Origin: CAILZL01 sp035548495
GTDB lineage: Bacteria; Pseudomonadota; Gammaproteobacteria; Steroidobacterales; Steroidobacteraceae
NCBI GenBank assembly: GCA_035548495.1
Contig: DASZSV010000051.1
Location: 1-64,000 of the forward strand
DNA length: 64,000 nt
Direction of reading: 5' to 3'
Shown: positions 18,382 through 27,525 of the stretch, in pieces
Position numbering within the stretch: the stretch's first letter is position 1
Layout of the letters: every line of letters begins with the position of its first letter
The notes under the pieces: generated by a model
Told to the model about the DNA's origin: nothing
The model's input: only the letters and a program-made list of their open reading frames with translations
Databases searched by the model: none
Made by a program: the position numbers and the translations under genes

Positions 18382-18713
18382 ATTAGTTATCGGTCAGCGT
18401 TTATTGCTGCGAGGCCTGGTTCAATATCGGGCTCCGCCCCCGGTTACACCCCTTTCCTGTCAGGCAGTCGGTGCAATCGGTACAGGTCCCAGGCCTAACG
18501 TTCGCTGTCTCGTCGGATTTTTCAGAAGTTGGCCGTTTGGTCCATCTTGATGAGATAGGCCCGGCTGGCCAAGCCAGAGAAAAAAGCAGGCAAAGGCGAA
18601 ACGAACTGCGCGGAGCCTACGCCAAAGATTTATGTAAGGCAATTGTTGAAAGCCTTATGTCTGCGGGATTGTGTGAATTGCAGCCGCCCGTCAACAAAAA
18701 ATGGTGAAAAGCG
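18382..18713 (+). other. Intergenic region of unusual composition, no gene recognised
   Basis: About 330 bases between the RRM gene and the 3' end of metZ. It holds overlapping open frames on both strands (78 codons at 18471-18707 on plus, 60 codons at 18460-18642 on minus) without ribosome-binding sites or recognisable protein families. Several short inverted repeats are present (for example AAGGC/GCCTT near 18634-18654, and a GC-rich block near 18430). Composition differs from flanking genes, so it may be a copy of a dispersed repeat or host a non-coding RNA. Nothing firmer can be said. Confidence 0.3.
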
Positions 18714-19901
18714 CTATGCCGGCAGCATATCCAGGCCACGTTGCAAGTCGCGCTTGATGTCGGACAGGTCTTCCAGACCCACCGAGATACGCAACAACCC
18801 TTCCACGATACCGGCACGGTCGCGTTCGGCCTGCGAGATGCGCGCGTGGGTTGTCGTAGCGGGATGGGTAATGGTGGATTTGACATCGCCGAGATTGGCG
18901 GTGATGGACAACAGGCGCGCAGAGTCGATGATCTTCCACGCCCCCTCCCGTCCGCCCTTCACCACGAATGCAATGATGCCGCCGAACGCACTTTGTTGGC
19001 GTCTGGCCAAATCATGCTGAGGGTGCGACGGCAATCCTGCATAATGAACACGCTCAACTGCGGGATGCGCCTCCAGCCATTGCGCCAGCTCCAGTGCCGC
19101 TGCCGAATGCGCGCGCATGCGCAGGTCCAGCGTTTCCAGTCCCTTGAGCAACACCCATGCGTTGAACGGACTCATACTCGGACCGGCAGTACGCATGAAG
19201 CCGAATACTTCAGCACCAACGAATGGCTTGCTGCCCACCACAGCGCCGCCCAGCACCCGTCCCTGTCCATCAATGTACTTGGTGGCGGAATGAATGATCA
19301 CATCCGCGCCCAATGCCAACGGCTTTTGCAACGCCGGTGTACAGAAACAGTTATCCACGACAAACACGATGCCCCGCTCGTGGGCGATCGCAGCAATGCC
19401 CGCAATATCGCCAATGGCAGACAACGGATTGGAGGGCGTTTCCAGAAAGAACATTCTGGTGTTCGGCTTGATCGCCGCACGCCACGCATCCAGTTGCTGT
19501 GGCGGCACGTAACTGATTTCCACGCCAAACTTGACGAAGTAACGGTTGAACAATGACATGATGGAGCCGAAGACACTGTCGGAACACACCACATGATCGC
19601 CTGCCTTGAGCAAGGCCATGCACAGAGACAGCACCGCGCTCATGCCAGAAGAAGTGGCCACACAGGATTCACCGCCTTCCATCGCCGCAAGCCGTTCTTC
19701 AAAACAACGCACCGTCGGATTGGTGAAGCGCGAATAAATGTTGCCAGTGGCGCCTTCCACAAATCGTGACGCCGCTTCAGCAGCGCTGTTGAACACAAAA
19801 CTGGAAGTGGCATATATCGGTTCGGCGTGCTCGCCTTCATGCGTGCGGGCGTGACCGGCACGGATGGCCAGAGTGGAAAGATGATAGTCATCGTTACGCA
19901 T
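18714..19901 (-). CDS. metZ: O-succinylhomoserine sulfhydrylase
   Basis: 395 residues, PLP-dependent enzyme of the Cys/Met metabolism family. It makes homocysteine directly from O-succinylhomoserine and sulfide, the direct-sulfhydrylation route to methionine. PLP lysine is K208 in HSATKYIDGQGR; other family stretches are YSRFTNPTV, SSGMSAV and SVGLEDLSDI near the end. The GQGRVLGGAVVG form after the lysine is characteristic of MetZ rather than cystathionine gamma-synthase. The start at 19901 gives the standard N-terminus although no clear ribosome-binding site is seen. It is divergent from the FIST gene. Confidence 0.92.
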   Translation of the reverse strand: MRNDDYHLSTLAIRAGHARTHEGEHAEPIYATSSFVFNSAAEAASRFVEGATGNIYSRFTNPTVRCFEERLAAMEGGESCVATSSGMSAVLSLCMALLKAGDHVVCSDSVFGSIMSLFNRYFVKFGVEISYVPPQQLDAWRAAIKPNTRMFFLETPSNPLSAIGDIAGIAAIAHERGIVFVVDNCFCTPALQKPLALGADVIIHSATKYIDGQGRVLGGAVVGSKPFVGAEVFGFMRTAGPSMSPFNAWVLLKGLETLDLRMRAHSAAALELAQWLEAHPAVERVHYAGLPSHPQHDLARRQQSAFGGIIAFVVKGGREGAWKIIDSARLLSITANLGDVKSTITHPATTTHARISQAERDRAGIVEGLLRISVGLEDLSDIKRDLQRGLDMLPA

Positions 19902-20001
19902 AAGTGTTGAAGCAGGAAACTGTGTATATGATACGCGACAAATATACGGCACACTCGGCAATATCATCCACATCACGCGAACCGCCAGGATCATTACGCG
20001 A

Positions 20002-21195
20002 ATGCAATGGGTTTCCGTCAGCGCAACTGATTCCGTCATTGAAACTGCCATCGGCAATGCGGCAGGCAAGCTGCTGTCGCGGCTTGGCCGCGAACCCGAC
20101 CTGGTGATCGTCTTCATCGCGACGGAACACCGTCCGCATTTCACATCGGCACCGGCGCTGCTGCGCAACCATTTCACCAGCGCCACCACGGTCGGCTGTC
20201 TGTGCCAGAACAGCATTGGCGAGGGCCGCGAACACGACGACGAAAGCAACGTCACCCTGCTCGGTGCAGTTCTTCCGGATGTACAGCTTCATGTTGCACA
20301 TCTTGATGATCAACAACAACCGCCGCTATATGCCGAGCGCACCCAATGGAACAGCGCGTTGAACATTACTGATGAACCGCAATGCATGGTGGTGCTGGGT
20401 GCGCCGTTCACCTTTGACATCGAGGCGCTTCTCAAAGGACTGGACCGTCACTATCCAATGACCGCCATCATGGGCGGTCTCGCCAGCGGCGCGGATCAAC
20501 CTGATGTTCCCTGTCTGCTGATGAACGGACAAGCCTATGCGTCCGGTGCAATCACACTGAGCATGAGCGGCAACATTGCCGCGGATACCCTGGTTGCGCA
20601 GGGATGCCGTCCCATTGGCGATCCGATGTTCGCCAACAGCACGCATGAAAATCTGTTGCTGGAACTGGATGGCAAGGTACCGCGCGATGTGCTGACCGAG
20701 TTATTTGGGACACTCAACAAAACCGATCGTCACCTGTTTACGCATGCGCTGTTTCTCGGCATCGCAATGGAGACGCAACGCGAACGATATCAGTCAGGTG
20801 ATTTCCTGATTCGCGCCATCCTCGGTCTCGATCCGCAAAGCGGTGCACTGTGGATCAATTCGCCGGTGCCGGAACGCGGTGTGGTGCAATTGCATGTTCG
20901 TGATGCGCAGGCATCCGCCGCCGATCTTGAAGCGCTGCTCACCCGCTATCGTGCCTCACCCAACTCCATGCAAGCGCAAGGTGCGCTGCTGATGTCCTGC
21001 ACTGGACGCGGCGCCAACCTGTATGACAAGCCCAATCACGACAGCAATGCGTTCAGGAAAGCGCTGGGCGACATTCCGCTGGGCGGCTGCTTTTGCAATG
21101 GCGAAATCGGTCCGGTGCGCGGCACCACTTATCTGCATTCATTCACCAGTGTGTTTGGCGTGTTCAGGGAAAAGCAGGCACGCGATACACATTGA
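20002..21195 (+). CDS. FIST-domain sensory protein
   Basis: 397 residues made of a FIST_N domain (about 20-200, LVIVFIATEHRPHF to GAITLSMSG) and a FIST_C domain (about 220-380, ending GCFCNGEIGPV and YLHSFTSVFGVF). These domains are proposed to bind small ligands such as amino acids and are often attached to signalling modules; here no output domain is attached. The small exported-protein gene follows five bases after the stop, so they are likely co-transcribed. Divergent from metZ. The ligand is unknown. Confidence 0.87.
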   Translation: MQWVSVSATDSVIETAIGNAAGKLLSRLGREPDLVIVFIATEHRPHFTSAPALLRNHFTSATTVGCLCQNSIGEGREHDDESNVTLLGAVLPDVQLHVAHLDDQQQPPLYAERTQWNSALNITDEPQCMVVLGAPFTFDIEALLKGLDRHYPMTAIMGGLASGADQPDVPCLLMNGQAYASGAITLSMSGNIAADTLVAQGCRPIGDPMFANSTHENLLLELDGKVPRDVLTELFGTLNKTDRHLFTHALFLGIAMETQRERYQSGDFLIRAILGLDPQSGALWINSPVPERGVVQLHVRDAQASAADLEALLTRYRASPNSMQAQGALLMSCTGRGANLYDKPNHDSNAFRKALGDIPLGGCFCNGEIGPVRGTTYLHSFTSVFGVFREKQARDTH

Positions 21196-21200
21196 TCATC

Positions 21201-21911
21201 ATGACAAAAAGGACGGCACAACATTGTCTGCGGGTGACGGCGCTCGGCTTGCTGTTTTTCATCGCTGTTTCCCATACACATGCAATGACATTCATTGAAT
21301 CACACGCCGTACATATCACCACTCAGGAACAGCAACTGCTCGAATTGAAGGCATGCCGCGACAAATTCAATACCGGCACAGAACGAATCGTTGCGCGCAC
21401 TGACGCCTCATCCACACCCGACGTGTATGCCGAAGTACTGTGCCAGTCTCACGAGCAGTTCAAACACAGTCCGGTATACCACGTTGTTTATTGCGACAGG
21501 AATGCAGACACCTGGCATTGCGAACGAACCGAACGGGCGATCCGGACAGATGGCAACCGCGCGCTGGTTTATTACGCAGAGGACGTGGATACGGCCATCG
21601 CCTACGCCATCATCGTGAAATTGGCATCAATAAAAAGGTTTCAGGGAGAAGCCATGCCCGACATGCAGAAGTCGGTTTGCAATATCCAGCGATTTGCAAC
21701 GTTTGACAACACGTCATTGCCCGATGTTTTTACGGTAACCTGTGAAAACAGGGAGATTCTCGTATCAACCTGGTGTCCGCAACAGGAGTGCCCGCGAATC
21801 ATTGGCAGCAGAATCATCGTCCTGAACTTGAGCACTGATGCAATTCATGCTTTCCATGCCGCCTTGTATGCCAGTCCCAACTTCAGAATTTTACCGAGCA
21901 ACGCCGCATAA
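21201..21911 (+). CDS. Hypothetical exported protein
   Basis: 236 residues with an N-terminal signal peptide (LRVTALGLLFFIAVSHTHA). The mature part has several cysteines in a pattern that suggests disulfide bonds (ACRDKF, VLCQSHE, VVYCDRN, WHCERTE, SVCNIQ, VTCENRE, WCPQQECP). Mixed alpha/beta, no catalytic motif recognised. The start ATG at 21201 lies five bases after the FIST gene stop. The last 67 bases overlap, on the opposite strand, the 3' end of the ATP-grasp gene, an unusually large convergent overlap. I do not recognise the family. Confidence 0.6.
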   Translation: MTKRTAQHCLRVTALGLLFFIAVSHTHAMTFIESHAVHITTQEQQLLELKACRDKFNTGTERIVARTDASSTPDVYAEVLCQSHEQFKHSPVYHVVYCDRNADTWHCERTERAIRTDGNRALVYYAEDVDTAIAYAIIVKLASIKRFQGEAMPDMQKSVCNIQRFATFDNTSLPDVFTVTCENREILVSTWCPQQECPRIIGSRIIVLNLSTDAIHAFHAALYASPNFRILPSNAA

Positions 21912-22870
21912 TCATCTCCCCGGTGTGCAGCCGACGCGGCAAGATCTTCATCCGCGGACAAATTGGGATTGGCATTGGCTTCAAGAAAATAAAGCTGGTT
22001 ATCCGCGGTCAATCTGAAATCCAGTCTGGCATAACCCGTCAACGACAAAGTCCGATAGATATCGGCAGAGACAGTGTTGATATGCTTCTGCAATGCAGGC
22101 GACAAGTCTTGCGCTACATGTGTATCAATACCATGCTTGTTGCGATAATCGGCATTCCACTTGGTGCGCCGGGTGGCAATAAGCGGTGTAGGTTCTTTTT
22201 TGCCGGTAATGCTCAACTCCCACACCGGATAGACTGTCAGCCGGTCGTTGCCCAGTACCGGCACATACAACTCGCGGCCTGCAATGTATTCCTCGACCAG
22301 CGCATCAGAACCCGTGTGTTCATGAATGAATTCCACACGCTGCTTCAGCTTGCGTTCGCTGGAGACGATGGATGCACGCGAAATGCCCAGCGATGCATCA
22401 TCAATCACCGATTTGACAAACAGTGGATATCGCAATGACGGCGGCACTGCCACACGTCTGCCCTTCGGCAACACCGCAAACCGTGGTGTGAGAATTTGAT
22501 GATAGGCAAGAATCTTCTTTGCCAGCGCCTTGTCGCGCGACATCATCAACCCGCGCGGGTTGCAACCCGTGTAGCGTTGTTGCATCAATTCGAGATAGGC
22601 AACAACATGCTGATCGTAACTGACGATGCCGTTGAATTCTTCAAGCAGGTTGAATGCAATATGTGGCCGCCATTCCCTGATAGCCTCGCGCAGTGGTTCC
22701 AGATCATCGCCCAGGCCCAGTGATCGCACTTGATGTCCAAGGACTTCAAGCTGCCGCATCACATCGTACTCGGTTCTGAATTCCTGAATCTGCCTGGCCG
22801 AATATCCATGTAAATCATCTGGCGGCACCAGGGTTTCGTGCATCAACACCAGAATGCGCTGTGACTTCAT
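21845..22870 (-). CDS. ATP-grasp ligase, D-Ala-D-Ala ligase-like
   Basis: 341 residues. The N-terminal part (ILVLMHETLVPP) is a preATP-grasp region; the ATP-grasp fold follows with YPLFVKSVIDDASLGISR (nucleotide-binding Lys and glycine-rich loop), ALVEEYIAGRELYVPVLG and ARLDFRLTADNQLYFLEANANPNL, whose acidic and Asn residues bind the metals. Resemblance is to D-alanine-D-alanine ligase-type enzymes, but the N-terminal substrate region differs from Ddl, so it probably joins other amino-acid or peptide substrates. Its ATG overlaps the stop of the SWIM gene (ATGA), making it the third gene of a coupled operon. Substrate unknown. Confidence 0.8.
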   Translation of the reverse strand: MKSQRILVLMHETLVPPDDLHGYSARQIQEFRTEYDVMRQLEVLGHQVRSLGLGDDLEPLREAIREWRPHIAFNLLEEFNGIVSYDQHVVAYLELMQQRYTGCNPRGLMMSRDKALAKKILAYHQILTPRFAVLPKGRRVAVPPSLRYPLFVKSVIDDASLGISRASIVSSERKLKQRVEFIHEHTGSDALVEEYIAGRELYVPVLGNDRLTVYPVWELSITGKKEPTPLIATRRTKWNADYRNKHGIDTHVAQDLSPALQKHINTVSADIYRTLSLTGYARLDFRLTADNQLYFLEANANPNLSADEDLAASAAHRGDDYAALLGKILKLGLAYKAAWKA

Positions 22871-23796
22871 TGATTGCGTTTCTTTTTCCGGCCTGGAGTT
22901 TTCTCAGTGACTGACAATGTTACCTCAGTTGCAACCGGTTGCGTACCATTGGCAATGGCGATGGCATAGTCGCGTGCATGATTCAGCGTAGCTGCAAACA
23001 ATTGCGCAGGTGCTTCGGGCACATTCCATGAGGCAGGCTTGCCCAGACTGCGCAGCAATGCACCGGCAGCAACCGGCGTGTCAAAATCAAAATGCAATGC
23101 GGGCAATGCAACCGCAGCCTGTTCAAAGTTGGCAGTGGACAACTCATCCAGTTGCACACTGGCGCTCTGCTCGCTGGCTTTCACCACTGGCCTTGCATGA
23201 CCTGCACTGCGCAGATGACTGAGTGCCGCCAGCACCTGTTCCTTGGTGCGGCCGCGCAACTCAAACAGCAGAAAGGGATCGGTGTCGAGCGCTTCGCCCA
23301 GCACATAGTGCGTGGCTGCGACATGCTTGCAGGGATTGGCCCAGTCTTCACAACCGCAGTCGGAATCAATGTCGTGTGAATTGACAGGAAACAGGCTCTT
23401 GCCGCAGGCGCGAAACAGCGAATTGATTTCCTTAGGCATTTCGCCATTCAACAACTGTGCAACAAATATGGCCTGCTGATGCATGTTGAGAATGATCTGG
23501 TTCCAGGTCTTGTCGTCAAACACATCGAGCTTCAGGCTGACGGAATAATTTTCCAGTTCATCATCACTGACCAGTGCGGTGACCACACCGGGTTTGATAT
23601 TCAGGTCATGCACATGACCATCGCGCGCATAAGCACGGCCGCGGCCCAATCGCGCCACAACATCGCGCGATGTATGTTCCAGTGCCGCAATCCAGCGATG
23701 TCCCCACCACGTGGCGCTGATCGGCCGCGTCATGGGACGCGATGCCGGCACCGCAGCCAGTTCATCACGTTTGCGCTTCACTGGCTTGTCGTTCAT
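22867..23796 (-). CDS. SWIM zinc-finger protein
   Basis: 309 residues. The SWIM motif CxCxnCxH is clear near residue 150 (DCGCEDWANPCKHVAA). The basic N-terminus includes WWGHRWIAALE, typical of the SWIM proteins found next to SNF2 helicases in bacteria; the C-terminal end is very basic (TPGRKKKRNQ). SWIM fingers bind DNA or proteins. Start and stop overlap the neighbouring genes by four bases each, so the protein is made together with the SNF2 helicase and is likely a partner of it. Molecular role is inferred from this pairing only. Confidence 0.87.
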   Translation of the reverse strand: MNDKPVKRKRDELAAVPASRPMTRPISATWWGHRWIAALEHTSRDVVARLGRGRAYARDGHVHDLNIKPGVVTALVSDDELENYSVSLKLDVFDDKTWNQIILNMHQQAIFVAQLLNGEMPKEINSLFRACGKSLFPVNSHDIDSDCGCEDWANPCKHVAATHYVLGEALDTDPFLLFELRGRTKEQVLAALSHLRSAGHARPVVKASEQSASVQLDELSTANFEQAAVALPALHFDFDTPVAAGALLRSLGKPASWNVPEAPAQLFAATLNHARDYAIAIANGTQPVATEVTLSVTEKTPGRKKKRNQ

Positions 23797-26700
23797 GTAA
23801 GAGACTCCGTCAGTGACTTGCGCAACCGCGCATTCGTTCGCGCTGCCTTGCGTGCCGCTCTTTGTGCGCGGCGTTCTTCACATGCATCATCCATATCATC
23901 TGCATCAGGCGCATCCCCCACCACTGCATTGGGCGCCAGCGAGAACAATTCACGCAAGGCCTGGTTGTCGAGTTCAGTGATCCACGCTTCGCCACCGCTG
24001 ACCACCCGTGCAGCAAGATCGCGTTTGGATTCAAGCATGGCATCAATCTTTTCCTCCACCGTGCCTGCACATAGCAACTTGTACACTTGCACATTGCGAT
24101 GTTGACCAATGCGATGCGCGCGGTCGGTGGCCTGATCTTCTACCGCAGGATTCCACCAGCGGTCGAAATGAAATACTTCCGACGCGGCTGTCAAATTCAG
24201 ACCGGTGCCACCGGCTTTCAACGATACAATCATGATGCGTGATGACTTCGGCAATTCCTGGAAACGCCGCACCATTTCATCACGCGCAGCACGCGCCACA
24301 CCACCATGCAGGAATGGCACCGGCTTGCCTTGCAGGCGCGACAACACACGCACCAGACGTTCACCCATCTCGCGATATTGGGTGAACACCAGCGCGCGAT
24401 CCTGTGTGGCCAGCACTTCCAGCAGCATTTCGCACAGGCGATCCAGTTTGCCGGAACGGCCATTCAACGGACCTTGTTCACGCAGATAATGCGCAGGGTG
24501 ATTGCAAATCTGTTTCAATGCTGTCAGCAACGCCAGCACGCGGCCGCGACGCGTAATGCCATCCGCGGTTTCAATGTCGGCAAAAGCTTCGTCGATGGCC
24601 TGTTGATACAGCGTTGCCTGTTCGCGAGTAAGCGAACAAAACACCTTGGTTTCCTGCTTCGCAGGCAGATCAGTGGCTATGCCGGGATCATTCTTGGTAC
24701 GACGCAGAATGAATGGCGCAATCATGCGACGCAAACGCAATGCCACATCTTCGCGTCCATAACGTTCCACCGGAATGGCAATCTCGCGGCGAAAGGTCGC
24801 ATGCGGTCCCAGCAACCCCGGATTGAGAAACTCCATGATGGACCACAATTCGGCAAGATGGTTTTCCACCGGCGTGCCGGTGAGCGCAATACGCGTGGAT
24901 GATTTGAGTGCACGCGCAGTGCGTGCTGTTGCCGAGTCCGCATTCTTGATGAACTGTGCTTCATCGAGCACCACCACTGCGAACTGAACATCACGCAACC
25001 AGCTTGCGTCACGGCGCATCAATCCATAACTGGTGATCACCAGTTTGCCTGCGCCTTGTTCGGCAAAGTCTTCTGCATTCTGGATACGGGTCACGCCATA
25101 ATGACGCAGAATGTTCAGCGCCGGCGCGAAGCGCGCAATCTCGCGCTCCCAGTTGCCAACCACCGATGTGGGACACACCAGCAACATCGGCCGTGTGTCT
25201 TCGTTTTCAATCTGCTGGCGATGCAACAGGTATGCAAGCAATTGCACGGTCTTGCCCAGACCCATGTCATCGGCAAGACAGGCGCCCAATCCCAGTTGTG
25301 TAAGATGTGCCAGCCAGCTCATGCCGCGTCGTTGATAAGGACGCAGGCTGCCAGTAAAGGTTGCAGGCACTGTCACCTCATGCACTGTTTCGCGTTCGCG
25401 CATCTGTGTCACGAGTTCAGCCAGTGCACCTTGCGGCAACACCTGGATGCGCAAACCCGAATCCGGTTGATGAATGTTTTCGGTCAGCGCCAGTGACAAC
25501 GCCAGCGGCAAGCTGATCGTGCCGCCTTCCTGTTCAAACAACTTGAGTGCATGCTGCAATTCCCTGGGATCAAGCACCACCCAGGTATCGTGATAGCGTG
25601 CGAGCGGTGTGCGTGCATCAATCAACTGGTGCAACACTTCAAGGCTCACGGCTTCACCGGCCAGCGTGGCCTGCCAGTGGTAATTCAATTCGCTGTCACG
25701 GTCAAACACCTGTGCATCACCAATGCACATTTGCATGCTGAGACGTTGCTGCGCATCGGCGGCAAGAATCTCCGGCAATTGCACCAGCACACCGGCCTGT
25801 TGCAATGCGGGCACATGCTTGACGAATTCCCACGCGAGCCGCGGATTCAGCCGCATGGAATCCGGCCGCGGCTTGCGCAATTCCGCTTCGATGAATGAAA
25901 AGCTGCGTGCAGCGACGGCAAGCATTTGCAACAACTGTTCGTGCGCGACACGCAAATCGCATTGCAGCTTTTCTGCAGCAACCTGACCCGCAACAAACAG
26001 TTCGCTGGCAGTGACGCGCGCTTGTACGTCATCCGCACGTTGCAACAAAAAATCGAGTTCGAACTCGGTGTGATCTTCTTCCGGCAAATGCAATTGCAAA
26101 CACAGCCGCAATGGCTGTGCCTGTGTGCCGGCCACCGATTGTGTCCAGTGACGCAGCTCGGTCAACACCATGCGCTCCTGTACTCCCTGTGGTACAAACT
26201 GCGCTGCATCAGTGGTCAATGCGCGTTGCAGGCGCAACGGCCATGCGGTCATGGCCGCATCATCGGCAATGACTGTCTTGCGCTTTCTTGCAACGCCGGC
26301 ATTGCCGGTGGATATTGCAGCCTGCCTTCTGCAAGCCGTGCGTACCAGATGATCGGCGCCGGCATCAAGAAATTCACGCAACAGTGCTTCAGCGCTCCAG
26401 ATGCGCGACGGACCATCGCTGTCCGGTGGTATGCGTGTGTCCACCACATTGTTGTGAGTACTGGCATCGGTGGCATGCGGCACCGCATGTGCGGCAACGG
26501 GAAAGGCCTTCACCAATGCTGCAAAACGTTCCTGATCCTGCGGCAAATTCAACACCACACTCCAGCGCGCGCGCTGTTCGCCAGCCTGCTTGATCACCCG
26601 CGGCACCAACCGTTCGCGCGCCACCAGTTCCAGCAACAGTTTGCTGGCCAGGCTCCATACCGCAACGGAACCCGGCGACTGTTCGATTTCTCCCTGCGTC

Positions 26701-26963
26701 ATCGCGGCCAATTGTGTGACTGCATCCAGCAACGGCACAAAATAGCCACGCACACGGCGCAACTTGAACGATTCATCGGGCAATAACAACGAACCAGACT
26801 CACCATTGACAGCCAGTGGATGATTGGCCACATCGCTGCCCCATAACAACATGCGCGGCCTTGCAATGTCGGGCACAAACAACAGATGCACACCAGCTGC
26901 CGGCGCTGCGGTTTCCACCGCAACCTGCTGCAATTCGATGTTCAACTCTGCCGGCTCTCGCAT
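23793..26963 (-). CDS. SNF2-family DEAD/DEAH-like helicase
   Basis: 1056 residues. A long N-terminal part (about 1-530) is the extension typical of bacterial SNF2 proteins paired with SWIM proteins; the motor follows: Walker A DMGLGKT near residue 565, DEAQ box (VVLDEAQFIKN) near 667, LTGTPVENHLAELWSIMEFLNPG, and in the second lobe QYREMGERLV, KAGGTGLNLT and WNPAVEDQATDRAHRIGQ. These are all SF2/SNF2 motifs, so it is an ATP-driven double-stranded DNA translocase. It heads a three-gene operon with four-base overlaps. The start is the only ATG giving the whole conserved region but lacks a clear ribosome-binding site. Its role may be transcription recycling, repair or defence; no evidence decides. 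Confidence 0.9.
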   Translation of the reverse strand: MREPAELNIELQQVAVETAAPAAGVHLLFVPDIARPRMLLWGSDVANHPLAVNGESGSLLLPDESFKLRRVRGYFVPLLDAVTQLAAMTQGEIEQSPGSVAVWSLASKLLLELVARERLVPRVIKQAGEQRARWSVVLNLPQDQERFAALVKAFPVAAHAVPHATDASTHNNVVDTRIPPDSDGPSRIWSAEALLREFLDAGADHLVRTACRRQAAISTGNAGVARKRKTVIADDAAMTAWPLRLQRALTTDAAQFVPQGVQERMVLTELRHWTQSVAGTQAQPLRLCLQLHLPEEDHTEFELDFLLQRADDVQARVTASELFVAGQVAAEKLQCDLRVAHEQLLQMLAVAARSFSFIEAELRKPRPDSMRLNPRLAWEFVKHVPALQQAGVLVQLPEILAADAQQRLSMQMCIGDAQVFDRDSELNYHWQATLAGEAVSLEVLHQLIDARTPLARYHDTWVVLDPRELQHALKLFEQEGGTISLPLALSLALTENIHQPDSGLRIQVLPQGALAELVTQMRERETVHEVTVPATFTGSLRPYQRRGMSWLAHLTQLGLGACLADDMGLGKTVQLLAYLLHRQQIENEDTRPMLLVCPTSVVGNWEREIARFAPALNILRHYGVTRIQNAEDFAEQGAGKLVITSYGLMRRDASWLRDVQFAVVVLDEAQFIKNADSATARTARALKSSTRIALTGTPVENHLAELWSIMEFLNPGLLGPHATFRREIAIPVERYGREDVALRLRRMIAPFILRRTKNDPGIATDLPAKQETKVFCSLTREQATLYQQAIDEAFADIETADGITRRGRVLALLTALKQICNHPAHYLREQGPLNGRSGKLDRLCEMLLEVLATQDRALVFTQYREMGERLVRVLSRLQGKPVPFLHGGVARAARDEMVRRFQELPKSSRIMIVSLKAGGTGLNLTAASEVFHFDRWWNPAVEDQATDRAHRIGQHRNVQVYKLLCAGTVEEKIDAMLESKRDLAARVVSGGEAWITELDNQALRELFSLAPNAVVGDAPDADDMDDACEERRAQRAARKAARTNARLRKSLTESLT

Positions 26964-27321
26964 ATGCGGTGGGTGTGCTGCCCTGAATGAATGAACTGGA
27001 TAAGTAAACTGAAAAATTAAAATGACCCAACGGCTACTGTGACCATTTGCGCCGCGACTTACAAGTGATGCAGGGCCATTTCGCGAACAACCTCACTATG
27101 TGGAGCAAACAACAGCCTCGTGATGCTGCACCACAATGTCAGCGCTCACTTCCAAAATCCCGATCAGTTAACGGAATTGCGCGCAGCCTCACAGGGGAAA
27201 TCTTAAGCACAATGACAACATGCCTTGCCAGCGGCGGGATATCAGCGTTGTTGCCACGGTTCACCACTGACGGGCGTGATGCACGGGAATTTGCGGCGTA
27301 GATCAGAAACGCTGGCGTGAT
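26964..27321. other. Intergenic region, no gene recognised
   Basis: 358 bases between the SNF2 start and the ybdD stop, which are both on the minus strand. It must contain the promoter of the SNF2 operon and the 3' end of the cstA-ybdD transcript. An 84-codon open frame on plus (27047-27301) has no family features or ribosome-binding site. No hairpin with a T-run was found. Confidence 0.5.
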
Positions 27322-27522
27322 TCAACAGCAACGCTTGACGCCATTCCATTTGCGTTGTTGTTCGGCAAGGTAGAAGGCGCGACGATCCAGCATGGCATGC
27401 GAACCATCATCAGCGTGATGTTGCTGATAGTGCTGTACGTAGCGTTCATACGCATCATCGCCGCTGATGCGGCGAATCACCCGGATGATGCTGTACATGC
27501 GCAGCTTGATTGGCAGCAACAT
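27322..27522 (-). CDS. ybdD: YbdD/YjiX-family small protein
   Basis: 66 residues. The conserved core is ISGDDAYERYVQHYQQHHADD (family: M.G..dY..Yv.H....HP) and DRRAFYLAEQQRKW, ending in KRCC. Some family members have a C-terminal selenocysteine (Cys-Sec ending); here, as in E. coli YbdD, the last residue is Cys followed by TGA then unrelated sequence, so this is the Cys form. YbdD-type proteins are nearly always encoded right after CstA-type pyruvate/peptide permeases and are needed for full transport in those studied. The ATG is three bases from the cstA stop. Confidence 0.88.
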   Translation of the reverse strand: MLLPIKLRMYSIIRVIRRISGDDAYERYVQHYQQHHADDGSHAMLDRRAFYLAEQQRKWNGVKRCC

Positions 27523-27525
27523 CGC

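Noticed and set aside
18395..18440. Anticodon-arm-like CAGC/GCTG hairpin followed by GGTTCAA, resembling a tRNA
   Set aside because: The anticodon stem has only four pairs, no acceptor or D arm can be formed, and the implied anticodon UUA would read a stop codon.
18485..18505. GCCTAACGTT resembling an integron attC core site (GTTRRRY/RYYYAAC)
   Set aside because: No matching partner core site is present within 60-150 bases on either strand, and no integrase gene is nearby.
27047..27301. 84-codon open frame on plus between the SNF2 and ybdD genes
   Set aside because: No ribosome-binding site, no recognisable domain and amino-acid text typical of random translation.
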